Source: JAJPHF01 sp035293805 (GTDB lineage Bacteria; Chloroflexota; UBA6077; JAJPHF01). Taken from it: a stretch of DNA of 52,680 nucleotides. Every line of letters starts with the position of its first letter. Positions within the stretch are counted from its first letter, which is position 1. Under the pieces are notes generated by a model, which was given only the letters and a program-made list of their open reading frames with translations, was not told the origin of the DNA and ran no database searches. Shown here piece by piece: positions 46,044 through 52,680 of this stretch. The stretch covers positions 1-52,680 of the forward strand of contig DATGMD010000026.1 in NCBI GenBank assembly GCA_035293805.1, given 5' to 3'. Made by a program: the position numbers and the translations under genes.

Positions 46044-46646
46044 CTAGCCCGCGAGCGCCCGCGCCCGGACCAGATCGTCCGGCCGATTGACGTTCAGGAA
46101 CGACCTTAGCTCGGGGTCCCAGGCGCGCAGCGCATCTTCCCCCACGTACCGCACTCGCACCGTGTCGAAGAATGAGTTAGCCCGCCGCCGCCCCTCTGCT
46201 AGCGCCCCCTCGATCGCCGCCACGCAGGTCACCCGGTAGACGGCGTGCAGCGGCTCGGGTTGTTCGCCGAGGACTGGCACGACCGCGTCGTGGTCGGCCG
46301 CCAGCGCCACCAGGCCGCGGCAGAGCGCCGTCGATACGAACGGCATGTCGCAAGCCACCGCGAGCGCCAGCGGCGTGCGCACGGCGCGCAGCCCAGAGTA
46401 GAGGCCCATCAGCGGCCCGGCGCCCGGCTCGGCATCCGGCACGATCCGCGTGCCCGGAATGCCCGCCAGGCTGCCGTCGTTGTTCACCAGCACGATGTCA
46501 TCGGCGAGCGGTCGCAGCGCGTCGAGCAGCCGATCGACCACCGGCCGGCCGCCGATCTCGACCAGCGCCTTGTTCACGCCGCCCAGCCGCGTGCCCGCGC
46601 CGCCCGCCAGCACGATCGGCGTCACCGCTTCCATTACGAGATACAC
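46044..46646 (-). CDS. mobA: Molybdenum cofactor guanylyltransferase
   Basis: Adds GMP to molybdopterin, giving the bis-MGD cofactor for DMSO-reductase-class enzymes. 200 residues, the usual MobA size. Motifs are PIVLAGGAGTRLGGVNKALV (nucleotide loop with Lys), PGAGPLMGLYSGL, ACDMPFVST with the metal Asp, and FLNVNRPDDL at the C-terminus. Start GTG 46646 sits close to AAGGG; ATG 46634 is an alternative. Together with the MocA-like gene at 6.5 kb, this means the genome supports both classes of molybdoenzyme. Confidence 0.92.
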   Translation of the reverse strand: MYLVMEAVTPIVLAGGAGTRLGGVNKALVEIGGRPVVDRLLDALRPLADDIVLVNNDGSLAGIPGTRIVPDAEPGAGPLMGLYSGLRAVRTPLALAVACDMPFVSTALCRGLVALAADHDAVVPVLGEQPEPLHAVYRVTCVAAIEGALAEGRRRANSFFDTVRVRYVGEDALRAWDPELRSFLNVNRPDDLVRARALAG

Positions 46647-46663
46647 GTTCCCTTCGAACTAGC

Positions 46664-46698
46664 AGCAAGGGACCGCGGCGCTGCCGCGGTCCCTTGCT
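46664..46698 (-). terminator. Strong hairpin terminator of the Gly/Tyr-rich gene
   Basis: A perfect 16-bp stem (46664-46679 with 46683-46698) and GCT loop, 28 bases beyond the stop of the minus-strand exported protein. There is no long T-run, but the stem is the most stable simple hairpin of this size in the window. It also separates mobA from its upstream neighbour. Confidence 0.75.
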
Positions 46699-46726
46699 GT
46701 GTGTGCCAGCGCGGCAGTCGGCCGCC

Positions 46727-47317
46727 CTACCGGAGCTGCACGCAGCCGAACAGGTTCTGCGCGCCGAACGTCCCGAACTGATTGAAGGTGCTGAGCCCCG
46801 GGTTGCCGAAGTTCAGGAGGTTCAGGTTAGCGCCCAGCGCGAACTGGCCAGCCGCGCCGCCGGCGAGGACGTTCGTCGGCTGGCCCGCGAAGGCGCTGCC
46901 CAGCGCCAGCGCGTCGCAGCCCCCACCCAGGAAGCCGTTCGTGTTCGCCATGCTGGCGAGCGCGATCGCGCCCAGTGGCGACGTGCCGCTCGCGTACGGA
47001 TAGCCGGTGTAGAACGGATAGAGGTACGGCCAATTGCCGAAGCCGCCGCAGGTCGGCAGCAGCGGGCTGCCAATGCCCAGCCCCACGCCATAGCCGTAGT
47101 TCGAGAACCCGTACGCGCCCTGACCACAGCCGAAGCCCGTCGCGCCGAAGCCCGTCGCCCCGATCCCGCCATACGGGCCAGTGCCCGGCACCGCGAACGG
47201 GCCGTACCAGGTGTTCGGCCCGAGACCAGGCCCGTACGACTGCGCGGCCGCGGTCGGCACGCCCGCGGCCACTAAGAGTCCGCCTGCCAGCGCCAGCACC
47301 CCGATGAGTCGCCGCAT
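46727..47317 (-). CDS. Exported Gly/Tyr/Phe-rich protein
   Basis: 196 residues from ATG 47317, which follows GGAGGAG; the frame to 47362 is ignored. A signal peptide is obvious (MRRLIGVLALAGGLLVAAGV, cleavage near AAA-QS at about residue 26). The mature protein is dominated by Gly, Tyr, Phe, Asn and Ala in short motifs such as GIGATGFGATGFGCGQG, YGFSNYGYGVGLG and LNLLNFGNPGLSTFNQFGTF. It has four Cys. Such aromatic/Gly-rich sequences form extracellular matrices, sheaths or S-layer-like material, or self-associate. It has its own promoter (GCGACA-17-TATAAT) and a strong terminator, implying a well-expressed single gene. Function unknown. Confidence 0.8.
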   Translation of the reverse strand: MRRLIGVLALAGGLLVAAGVPTAAAQSYGPGLGPNTWYGPFAVPGTGPYGGIGATGFGATGFGCGQGAYGFSNYGYGVGLGIGSPLLPTCGGFGNWPYLYPFYTGYPYASGTSPLGAIALASMANTNGFLGGGCDALALGSAFAGQPTNVLAGGAAGQFALGANLNLLNFGNPGLSTFNQFGTFGAQNLFGCVQLR

Positions 47318-47407
47318 CCGCCGTCTCCTCCCACTGGGTGTCCCCAGTTGTCGCCCTCCCAAGTGCTCACGGCCGCCCGCACCCCCGGGGCGCCGAGCCA
47401 GGGCCGA

Positions 47408-47436
47408 TTATACTACGCGCGACCGCTCGTGTCGCT
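47408..47436 (-). promoter_or_regulatory. Promoter of the exported Gly/Tyr-rich gene
   Basis: On the minus strand GCGACA (47436-47431), exactly 17 bases, TATAAT (47413-47408). A perfect -10 with a partial -35, 90 bases before ATG 47317. Confidence 0.65.
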
Positions 47437-47512
47437 ACCCGCGGGTATCAGTTTTCTGACATAGCCTTCGGACAGAGCTCTCGCGGTCTCGCCGCGTCGT
47501 ACCGGCCGCACT

Positions 47513-47542
47513 TTGACGGCGCCCCGGATCGCTCCCTATCAT
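47513..47542 (+). promoter_or_regulatory. Promoter of the DHDPS-family gene
   Basis: TTGACG (47513-47518), 18-base spacer, TATCAT (47537-47542), 70 bases before ATG 47612. Divergent from the promoter at 47408-47436. Confidence 0.65.
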
Positions 47543-47611
47543 GGAACGGACTCGGAATGTGCCAATCCGGCGCTGGCCGGCGCGCGGCAACGTTATATAT
47601 AGGAGGTCGTC

Positions 47612-48562
47612 ATGTCCCCGGCCAAGCTGCGCGGTGTGCTCGTCGCCGCCGTCACCCCGTTCGCCGACGATCTCTCCCTCGACGAGGCCGACCTGCGCCA
47701 GCATATCGCCGCCCTGGCAGCAGTGCGGGGAGTGACGGGTGTGGTTTGCAACGCCCACGCGGCCGAGGTCGAAACGCTCGGCCGGGACGAGCGGCGCCGC
47801 TGCCTGGCCCTAGCGCGCGAGAGCGCGCCCGGCAAAGCCCTCGTCGCCGGCATCCGCGCCTCCAGCACCGCCAACGCCGTCGCTTACGCCCGCGACGCGG
47901 TGGCCGAGGGAGCCGACGCGCTGCTTATCTGCGCGCCGTCGATCCCGGCCTGGCGCGCGGCCGACGCGCCCGAATTCGCCGTCGCCTTTCACAAAGCCAT
48001 CGCCGACGCCGTCGATCTGCCGCTGATCATCTTCCAGTACCCACAGGAGAACGCGGTCAGCTATCCCCACGAGGCGCTGCTCCAGATGGTGGACGACATT
48101 CCCTCCGTCGCGGCCGTGAAGATGTGCCATGGCGGTGAGCTGCGCCGCTACGAGCAGGATCTGCGTGCGCTCCAGGCGTACCCGCGAGAAATCGCAATCC
48201 TGCCGGCACTGGCCCAATACTTCCTGCCCTACGCGGCGCTCGGCGGCGTCGACGGCGCGCTAACCGGCTTTGGCAACGTGGCCCCCGAGTGGGTCGTCGC
48301 GATGCTGGAGGCCGTCCAGGCGGGCGACTTGGCCCGCGCCCAGGCCCTGCAGGCCCGCCTCTATCCGGTAACCAGCATCGTTTGCCAGGCGCCCGGCGTC
48401 TACTTGCACGTGCGCTACAAGGAGGCTGCCTATCTGGCTGGGCGCATTCGCGGCCGGGCCGTGCGGCCGCCGCAGCTCCCCATGCCGCTGGCCGAGCGCG
48501 CGGCCCTGGTGAGTGCGATGGCGCAGGCCCAGCTCCTCGCCCGCCAGCCGGTGTCGGCCTGA
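47612..48562 (+). CDS. Dihydrodipicolinate synthase/N-acetylneuraminate lyase family protein
   Basis: 316 residues, class I aldolase TIM barrel. The Schiff-base Lys is in VAAVKMCHG, the catalytic Tyr in IIFQYPQENA; GVVCNAHAAEVETLGRDERR takes the place of the usual GTTGE block, so the pyruvate-binding Thr-Thr is Asn-Ala here. This makes true DapA (lysine) activity doubtful and suggests another keto-acid aldolase or dehydratase. AGGAGG directly precedes ATG 47612, and the gene has its own promoter. Its C-terminus (residues about 265-316) is longer than in DapA. Substrate unknown. Confidence 0.9.
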   Translation: MSPAKLRGVLVAAVTPFADDLSLDEADLRQHIAALAAVRGVTGVVCNAHAAEVETLGRDERRRCLALARESAPGKALVAGIRASSTANAVAYARDAVAEGADALLICAPSIPAWRAADAPEFAVAFHKAIADAVDLPLIIFQYPQENAVSYPHEALLQMVDDIPSVAAVKMCHGGELRRYEQDLRALQAYPREIAILPALAQYFLPYAALGGVDGALTGFGNVAPEWVVAMLEAVQAGDLARAQALQARLYPVTSIVCQAPGVYLHVRYKEAAYLAGRIRGRAVRPPQLPMPLAERAALVSAMAQAQLLARQPVSA

Positions 48563-48573
48563 CTCCTGGCTCC

Positions 48574-49122
48574 TTAGCGGCCAGCCGCCGCGGCGGGCGG
48601 CGCCCGGCCGCGATCAGGCGCCGGGGTGTCGAGGCCGCAGTCTACCCCCCCAGCCTCGGTCGCCGTGAGCTGTTCGCCCGTGCTGAACGCCGGACCGACG
48701 TAGCTGCACAGCGCAGCGTCGAACTCCGCAGGATCGCCGCTGGCCGCGCGAGCGGCGGCGATCCCCTGGGCGACCGCCTCCACCTCAGCCGGTGAGTGCG
48801 CGTGAGCGCCAGCCTTAAGCCACTGGAGGCCCGTGGCCACGGGGTCGCAGCCGCCTCGCCCGAGCAGCCACCCTAGCGCGGCGTGCGCGGCGTACGTCGC
48901 CGGGTCGAAGTCCTCGTGCGTGGTAATCGCGTGCGTGAGTGCTTGGATCATGTCGCGAAGGTTGGGCTGAGCCGATACCGACTGCTCGACTACGGCCCGA
49001 GAAGGGGCCCCGACATCGGCGAAATCGAGGGGCCGATAGCAGACTCGCGGCCACGCGAGCACTACCGCGGCTCCGATGACTACGAGCACGGTCCCGACAA
49101 GACGTACAGCGTGATGCGCCAT
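48574..49122 (-). CDS. Membrane-anchored protein of unknown function (182 aa)
   Basis: One N-terminal helix (VRLVGTVLVVIGAAVVLAW, about residues 6-24) acts as anchor or uncleaved signal. The rest is a mixed, well-composed sequence with helices (NLRDMIQALTHAITTHEDFD, PAEVEAVAQGIAAARAASG) and four or five Cys spread along it. No family recognised. The ribosome site is weak (AGGG). It converges with the DHDPS-like gene with only 11 bases between stops, so no terminator fits there. Codon usage and residue variety argue it is real rather than a shadow. Confidence 0.65.
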   Translation of the reverse strand: MAHHAVRLVGTVLVVIGAAVVLAWPRVCYRPLDFADVGAPSRAVVEQSVSAQPNLRDMIQALTHAITTHEDFDPATYAAHAALGWLLGRGGCDPVATGLQWLKAGAHAHSPAEVEAVAQGIAAARAASGDPAEFDAALCSYVGPAFSTGEQLTATEAGGVDCGLDTPAPDRGRAPPAAAAGR

Positions 49123-49229
49123 TGCTTAACCCTGAGGAGCAGTCTGGTGAGGCCGGGAGACACCGGCGCTCCCCCTCAGAATACTGCCTGTCGATAGCGC
49201 CCGCCCCTCCAGCTTCACTCGTCCTTTAC

Positions 49230-49257
49230 TTGACAGCCTCGAAAATGATGATAGTCT
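49230..49257 (+). promoter_or_regulatory. Promoter of the large secreted-protein gene
   Basis: TTGACA (49230-49235), 16-base spacer, TAGTCT (49252-49257), in a locally AT-rich stretch. It leaves a leader of about 180 bases before ATG 49441. Confidence 0.6.
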
Positions 49258-49440
49258 GTTAACGGATTCGGACGCGGGCGCCTGGGGGGCAGGCTTTCGG
49301 CCTGTACAGGCGACGGCTGCGGCTCCCCTTCGACACGGTTTCCCGTAACTCCAAACCAAGCGCGGCAGCCCGGGGTCCAGGCGGTACGGCGCGCGGTAGT
49401 CGCACGTCCCGTCGCTGTGTCCACCGGCGGTGAGAGGATT

Positions 49441-52400
49441 ATGTTGCGATCGCCCTGGCAGGTATTGATCTGGGTCGCCTGGCTGGCCCGTCGGCTCCCT
49501 ACCCCCCCTCCCGCATCCCCGTTCACCCGCCTGTGCCCCCCGTGCAGCACCCCGGCCCGAGCCGACCACCCCGGCTCGCCCCTTGCCGAGAGTAGACGCG
49601 CGTCCAGTTCTCCGCGCCGCGGCGGGTGGAGGTCGGCCTGCCGCGGGAGCCTGCTCGGCGTCGCGCTCCTCGCCCTGCTCGGCGTGGGCCAACGGCAGCC
49701 CAGCGCGCTCAGCCTCACCGTCGCCCCGACGACCGGCACCTACCCTGGGGCGCCGCGCGCCGTGCGGATCCTCGATGTGACCTTTCCCAGCGGCCAGCAC
49801 CTGTGGTTCGACCGCGACTTGTGTCGCACGTTTGCCTGGTACGATACCGACGACGCGACCGCCCTCGCCAGCCCCATCCAGACGAACACGCGCTGGCCGG
49901 TGCCCGATATCACCGTCTACCGTGGCTACCCGAGCCCCTACAGCGACCAGCTGGGCGGCGTCTGGGCGACGGACTGGGGCAGTGCGTGGCAGCCGCACTT
50001 CCAAGGCTATACGACGACCGCGACCAGCGTCACCTTCACCTGCGACCACGCCTCGGTCGACGGCAACGACGCCGCCCACCGTTACACGGCTCAGATCACG
50101 TACGCCGATGCCGAGCGCCCAACGGGCAACGGCTACAGTCTCCAGGCGACGATCACCCCGCCCGCGGGCGTGAGCGTGGACACCTGGACGCAGCAGACTG
50201 GCGTCGGTGCGGTCGGCGGCTCGGCGACAGGGCTGGTCGCCTGGGCCTTCGACGGCGACGGCTACGGCGTCACCGCGTTCCCCTGGGTCGGCGGGCTCGA
50301 CACGCGCGACGAGCGTTCCGACGGCATCCACTTCTGGTCCATTCTCACGCACCCGCAAGGGACGTTCGTGCTGGAGCAGCCCAATCTCTACGACCCCGCC
50401 GCATTCGGGGACTGGCACCTGTTCAATAATGGCTGGGACCAGGGCTTCTGGGTCGCGAAGCCCACCACCGGCACCACCAACGGCAATGCCGTGACCACCG
50501 ATCCTCTCTTGTTTCTTTGGAAGCGCGAGCCCGGCCGCGCGATCCCGCAGCGCTACCTCGACGCACGCTACGCGTTGGTCCGCGAGTGGCTCGCCACCCT
50601 GCAGCTCGGCCCGCAGCACAACCCGCGCGCCCAGGAGGGCGCGGGCGGCGGCGGCGTCACGCCCTTCGCCCAGCTCGGGACCATCGCCAACTACTTCAAC
50701 GGCGCGACCGGCGCGGGCGACTGGTACCAGCGGCAGGCACAGCTCATCGCCCAGGTGCCGATGTTGCACACCACCAACGGCCAGCCGAGCGGCATCGACC
50801 AGCAGACGAACGTGCTGGCGCCAGATTACTACTTGCCGAATGCCAGCGACCTGCCGGGCCTAGATCCCGCGTACGCGGCGAGCCCCTACACGTATGGCAC
50901 CCTCCAGCAGTTCCGGGACGGCATGAACCTCCTGCGGCTGCTGGGCCTAAGCGCGACCTATTGGTCGCAGTGGTACTATCGCGGCACCTACTGCCCCGGC
51001 AGCACGTACGGGACGACCCCCGAGCTGTCGCACTTCGCGAGCACCTGGCCGTGTAGCGCCTTCTTCAAGGATCACCCCGACTGGGCCTGGACGGCGGCCG
51101 ACGGGACACGCAACGTGAACTATCAGGCGCCCGGCATCTTCGACTGGATGAAGAGCTGGACGCAGCAGTACTGGCTGGGCTACGGGATGCAGGGGCGCTT
51201 TCTGGACGTGAACGCGCAGATCCCTTACGTCTACGGCCCGGAGGCGCCGCTGTTCCTGGACTTCTACGTGTGGACCTTGCGGCAAGGCGGCTACATTGAG
51301 AGCGAGAAGCCCGAGGCGTTCCTGGGGCCTCTCTACGACAACGATGCCAACCCCTACACGCTATCCGGGCGGGAATGGGGCATGCCGTTCGCGTCCGGGG
51401 CCGTGCGCGACCGCAGCTGCCTGGGCATCCCGGGCACGTCCGGCTACACCGCCTGCCAAGCCGCGCTCGCGAGCAGTGGCCCCTACCCCGGCACGGACTA
51501 CGACGTGGCCGCCGCGCGGCGCGTCCACGCGATCGGCGGCGCGCTCGGCATGGCGGTGACGGGCGGGCCGAGCGGACGGCTGGCCCGCATGCAAACGTTC
51601 GGCCAGAGCTACATCGACGCGATCAAGGCCGAGTCACTCCATTTCGGCAACATGCAAGACCGCTTCGGCGTGCCTGACCGGGTGGAGCTGATCAACCCCG
51701 CGCCCCAGCCCATGGCGGCCGGCACCGTGACTCTCGCGACGCCGCTGGGAGCTTCCGACACCACCCTGTACGCGCTGCCGGTGTACCAGCTGCCCCAGAC
51801 CGGGCAGGTGCAGATCGACGGCGAGATCATCGCGTACACCTCGAACGACTCGGACTCGGGGCTCAACATGGGGTTGTCCACCTTGAGCGGGCTGAGCCGC
51901 GGCCAGAACGGCACGACCCCCGCCGCGCACAGCGCCGGCGCCTCCATCGTCCCGCTCAACGACCCGCTCCACTGGACCTATGACGATGCCTACTGGGTCT
52001 ACGGCCAGGCTCCTAATGAGGTCTGGGTGAAGTATTCGGACGGCTCGGTGTGGCAGCAGGGCGGCACCACGCCGGCCAGCCTGCCACAGATCACTGGCGT
52101 GCAGGTGATCCCCAACGGCACCACCGCCACGGTCACCTGGACCACGAACGTCGCCGCGGCGTGCTGGGTGGACTACGACACCTACGGGGCGGCCGAGGCG
52201 TACAACGGCCAGCGCCCCGCGAGCTGGTGGCCCAACTATCTCCAGCACACGAATCTTAACGACCCGGGGGCACCGGCCGCTGCGACCAGCCACAGCCGGA
52301 CGCTCACCGGTCTGACGCCGGGCGCCACTTACCATTACCGCGTCGTCTGTCGCGGGCCAGCACCCGCCGTGACCGCGGATGCCACGTTCGTAGCTGGCGG

Positions 52401-52680
52401 TGCGGGGCCGACGCCAACCGTGCCGCCGGCCGCGACGCCGACGCGCACCCCCTCGCGCGCGGCGACCCCGGCCGCGACCGGGACGGCCACCGCGACGCCG
52501 CCGGCTAGCCCGACATCGGCCGCGACCAGCAGCTCGACGCCCGCCGTCACGGCGACGCCGGCTGCCGGGTGGATCAGCGTGAGCCCGACGACGGTCAGCC
52601 AGAACGCGAGCATCACGGTGCAGTGGGGCAACTTCACGGCCCACGACAGCGGCTCCTACTGGTTCATGTACCGCACCGGC
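49441..52680 (+). CDS. Very large secreted protein with glycoside-hydrolase-like and FN3/Ig-like domains (partial at right edge)
   Basis: Open for 1080 codons without a stop until the window ends. GAGAGG precedes ATG 49441. A polar N-terminus of about 65 residues leads to a hydrophobic export segment (CRGSLLGVALLALLGVG, about 66-84). Residues about 95-380 form a beta-rich domain of unknown family. Residues about 380-700 resemble a TIM-barrel glycoside hydrolase: LLGLSATYWSQWYY, FFKDHPDWAWTAADGTR and GYGMQGRFLDVNAQ (compare the HPDW and Asp motifs of alpha-galactosidase-like families). At about 790-845, QIDGEIIAYTS and GLSRGQNGTTPAAHSAGA match a module common in phage-tail and surface proteins. 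An FN3-like domain follows (about 883-985, VTWTTN to TGLTPGATYHYRVV), then a Thr/Pro/Ala stalk and another Ig-like start. Enzymatic role is inference. Confidence 0.85.
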   Translation, partial: MLRSPWQVLIWVAWLARRLPTPPPASPFTRLCPPCSTPARADHPGSPLAESRRASSSPRRGGWRSACRGSLLGVALLALLGVGQRQPSALSLTVAPTTGTYPGAPRAVRILDVTFPSGQHLWFDRDLCRTFAWYDTDDATALASPIQTNTRWPVPDITVYRGYPSPYSDQLGGVWATDWGSAWQPHFQGYTTTATSVTFTCDHASVDGNDAAHRYTAQITYADAERPTGNGYSLQATITPPAGVSVDTWTQQTGVGAVGGSATGLVAWAFDGDGYGVTAFPWVGGLDTRDERSDGIHFWSILTHPQGTFVLEQPNLYDPAAFGDWHLFNNGWDQGFWVAKPTTGTTNGNAVTTDPLLFLWKREPGRAIPQRYLDARYALVREWLATLQLGPQHNPRAQEGAGGGGVTPFAQLGTIANYFNGATGAGDWYQRQAQLIAQVPMLHTTNGQPSGIDQQTNVLAPDYYLPNASDLPGLDPAYAASPYTYGTLQQFRDGMNLLRLLGLSATYWSQWYYRGTYCPGSTYGTTPELSHFASTWPCSAFFKDHPDWAWTAADGTRNVNYQAPGIFDWMKSWTQQYWLGYGMQGRFLDVNAQIPYVYGPEAPLFLDFYVWTLRQGGYIESEKPEAFLGPLYDNDANPYTLSGREWGMPFASGAVRDRSCLGIPGTSGYTACQAALASSGPYPGTDYDVAAARRVHAIGGALGMAVTGGPSGRLARMQTFGQSYIDAIKAESLHFGNMQDRFGVPDRVELINPAPQPMAAGTVTLATPLGASDTTLYALPVYQLPQTGQVQIDGEIIAYTSNDSDSGLNMGLSTLSGLSRGQNGTTPAAHSAGASIVPLNDPLHWTYDDAYWVYGQAPNEVWVKYSDGSVWQQGGTTPASLPQITGVQVIPNGTTATVTWTTNVAAACWVDYDTYGAAEAYNGQRPASWWPNYLQHTNLNDPGAPAAATSHSRTLTGLTPGATYHYRVVCRGPAPAVTADATFVAGGAGPTPTVPPAATPTRTPSRAATPAATGTATATPPASPTSAATSSSTPAVTATPAAGWISVSPTTVSQNASITVQWGNFTAHDSGSYWFMYRTG

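Noticed and set aside
49126..50769. 547-codon minus-strand open frame opposite the large secreted protein
   Set aside because: Antisense to a frame with clear domains, His/Arg/Gly-rich, no ribosome site; a GC-driven shadow.

Overview
The window is 52.7 kb of very GC-rich bacterial DNA (roughly two-thirds G+C, judged by eye) with dense, mostly co-directional genes, frequent GTG/TTG starts, good AGGAGG-type ribosome sites and several TTGAC-type sigma-70 promoters. The gene content points to a Chloroflexota bacterium, probably close to Thermomicrobia. The clues are LGFP-like extracellular modules, an archaeal/eukaryotic-type prolyl-tRNA synthetase, a DnaQ exonuclease-DinG helicase fusion, FHA-FHA-PBP genes, split glycine decarboxylase subunits, and Pro/Thr-rich secreted proteins. 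This assignment is inference; no rRNA or tRNA gene was found to anchor it. Nearly all of it looks like ordinary chromosome. The only sign of a mobile element is a transposase-like tail at the left edge.

Left part (1-10.7 kb): a transposase-like fragment; a serine-biosynthesis pair (class V aminotransferase and serA); two membrane-anchored secreted proteins, one with two LGFP-like modules; an AI-2E family permease next to dCTP deaminase; a MocA-like nucleotidyltransferase divergent from the small (2x 2Fe-2S) and medium (FAD) subunits of a molybdenum hydroxylase that has no large subunit here; an amidohydrolase; and an exported NodB-like protein that lacks key metal ligands.

Middle part (10.8-31 kb): acetyl-CoA synthetase with a clear promoter and terminator; a three-gene cluster of small membrane proteins; the bifunctional NAD(P)HX repair enzyme; an XRE regulator with a canonical promoter set in symmetric sequence; fhaA-fhaB-pbpA, a cell-envelope signalling and peptidoglycan module without its usual kinase, phosphatase or RodA; a coiled-coil membrane protein; the exonuclease-helicase fusion; CBS protein and alanine racemase; a 1.2-kb non-coding region rich in palindromes; proS with a long leader; a HEAT-repeat protein; and a zinc-ribbon/TM/SH3 protein divergent from a tiny membrane protein.

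Right part (31-52.7 kb): the most striking feature is a tightly packed minus-strand run, prs-secA-moxR-DUF58-transglutaminase-gcvT-gcvH-gcvPA-gcvPB-oppD/oppF-like. Many of its junctions are ATGA or TAATG overlaps. It links PRPP synthesis, protein export, an envelope-associated MoxR/DUF58/transglutaminase module, glycine cleavage and oligopeptide import ATPases. Then come mobA, an exported Gly/Tyr/Phe-rich protein with a perfect 16-bp-stem terminator, a DHDPS-family aldolase with its own promoter, a small anchored protein, and a very large secreted protein (at least 1080 codons, cut by the window edge) with a glycoside-hydrolase-like region, a phage-tail-like module and FN3/Ig-like domains.

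No CRISPR array, prophage, toxin-antitoxin pair or recognisable defence system is visible. The best candidates for something undescribed are the secA/glycine-cleavage super-operon, the kinase-less FHA-PBP module, the degenerate NodB protein, the exported Gly/Tyr-rich protein and the structured proS leader.
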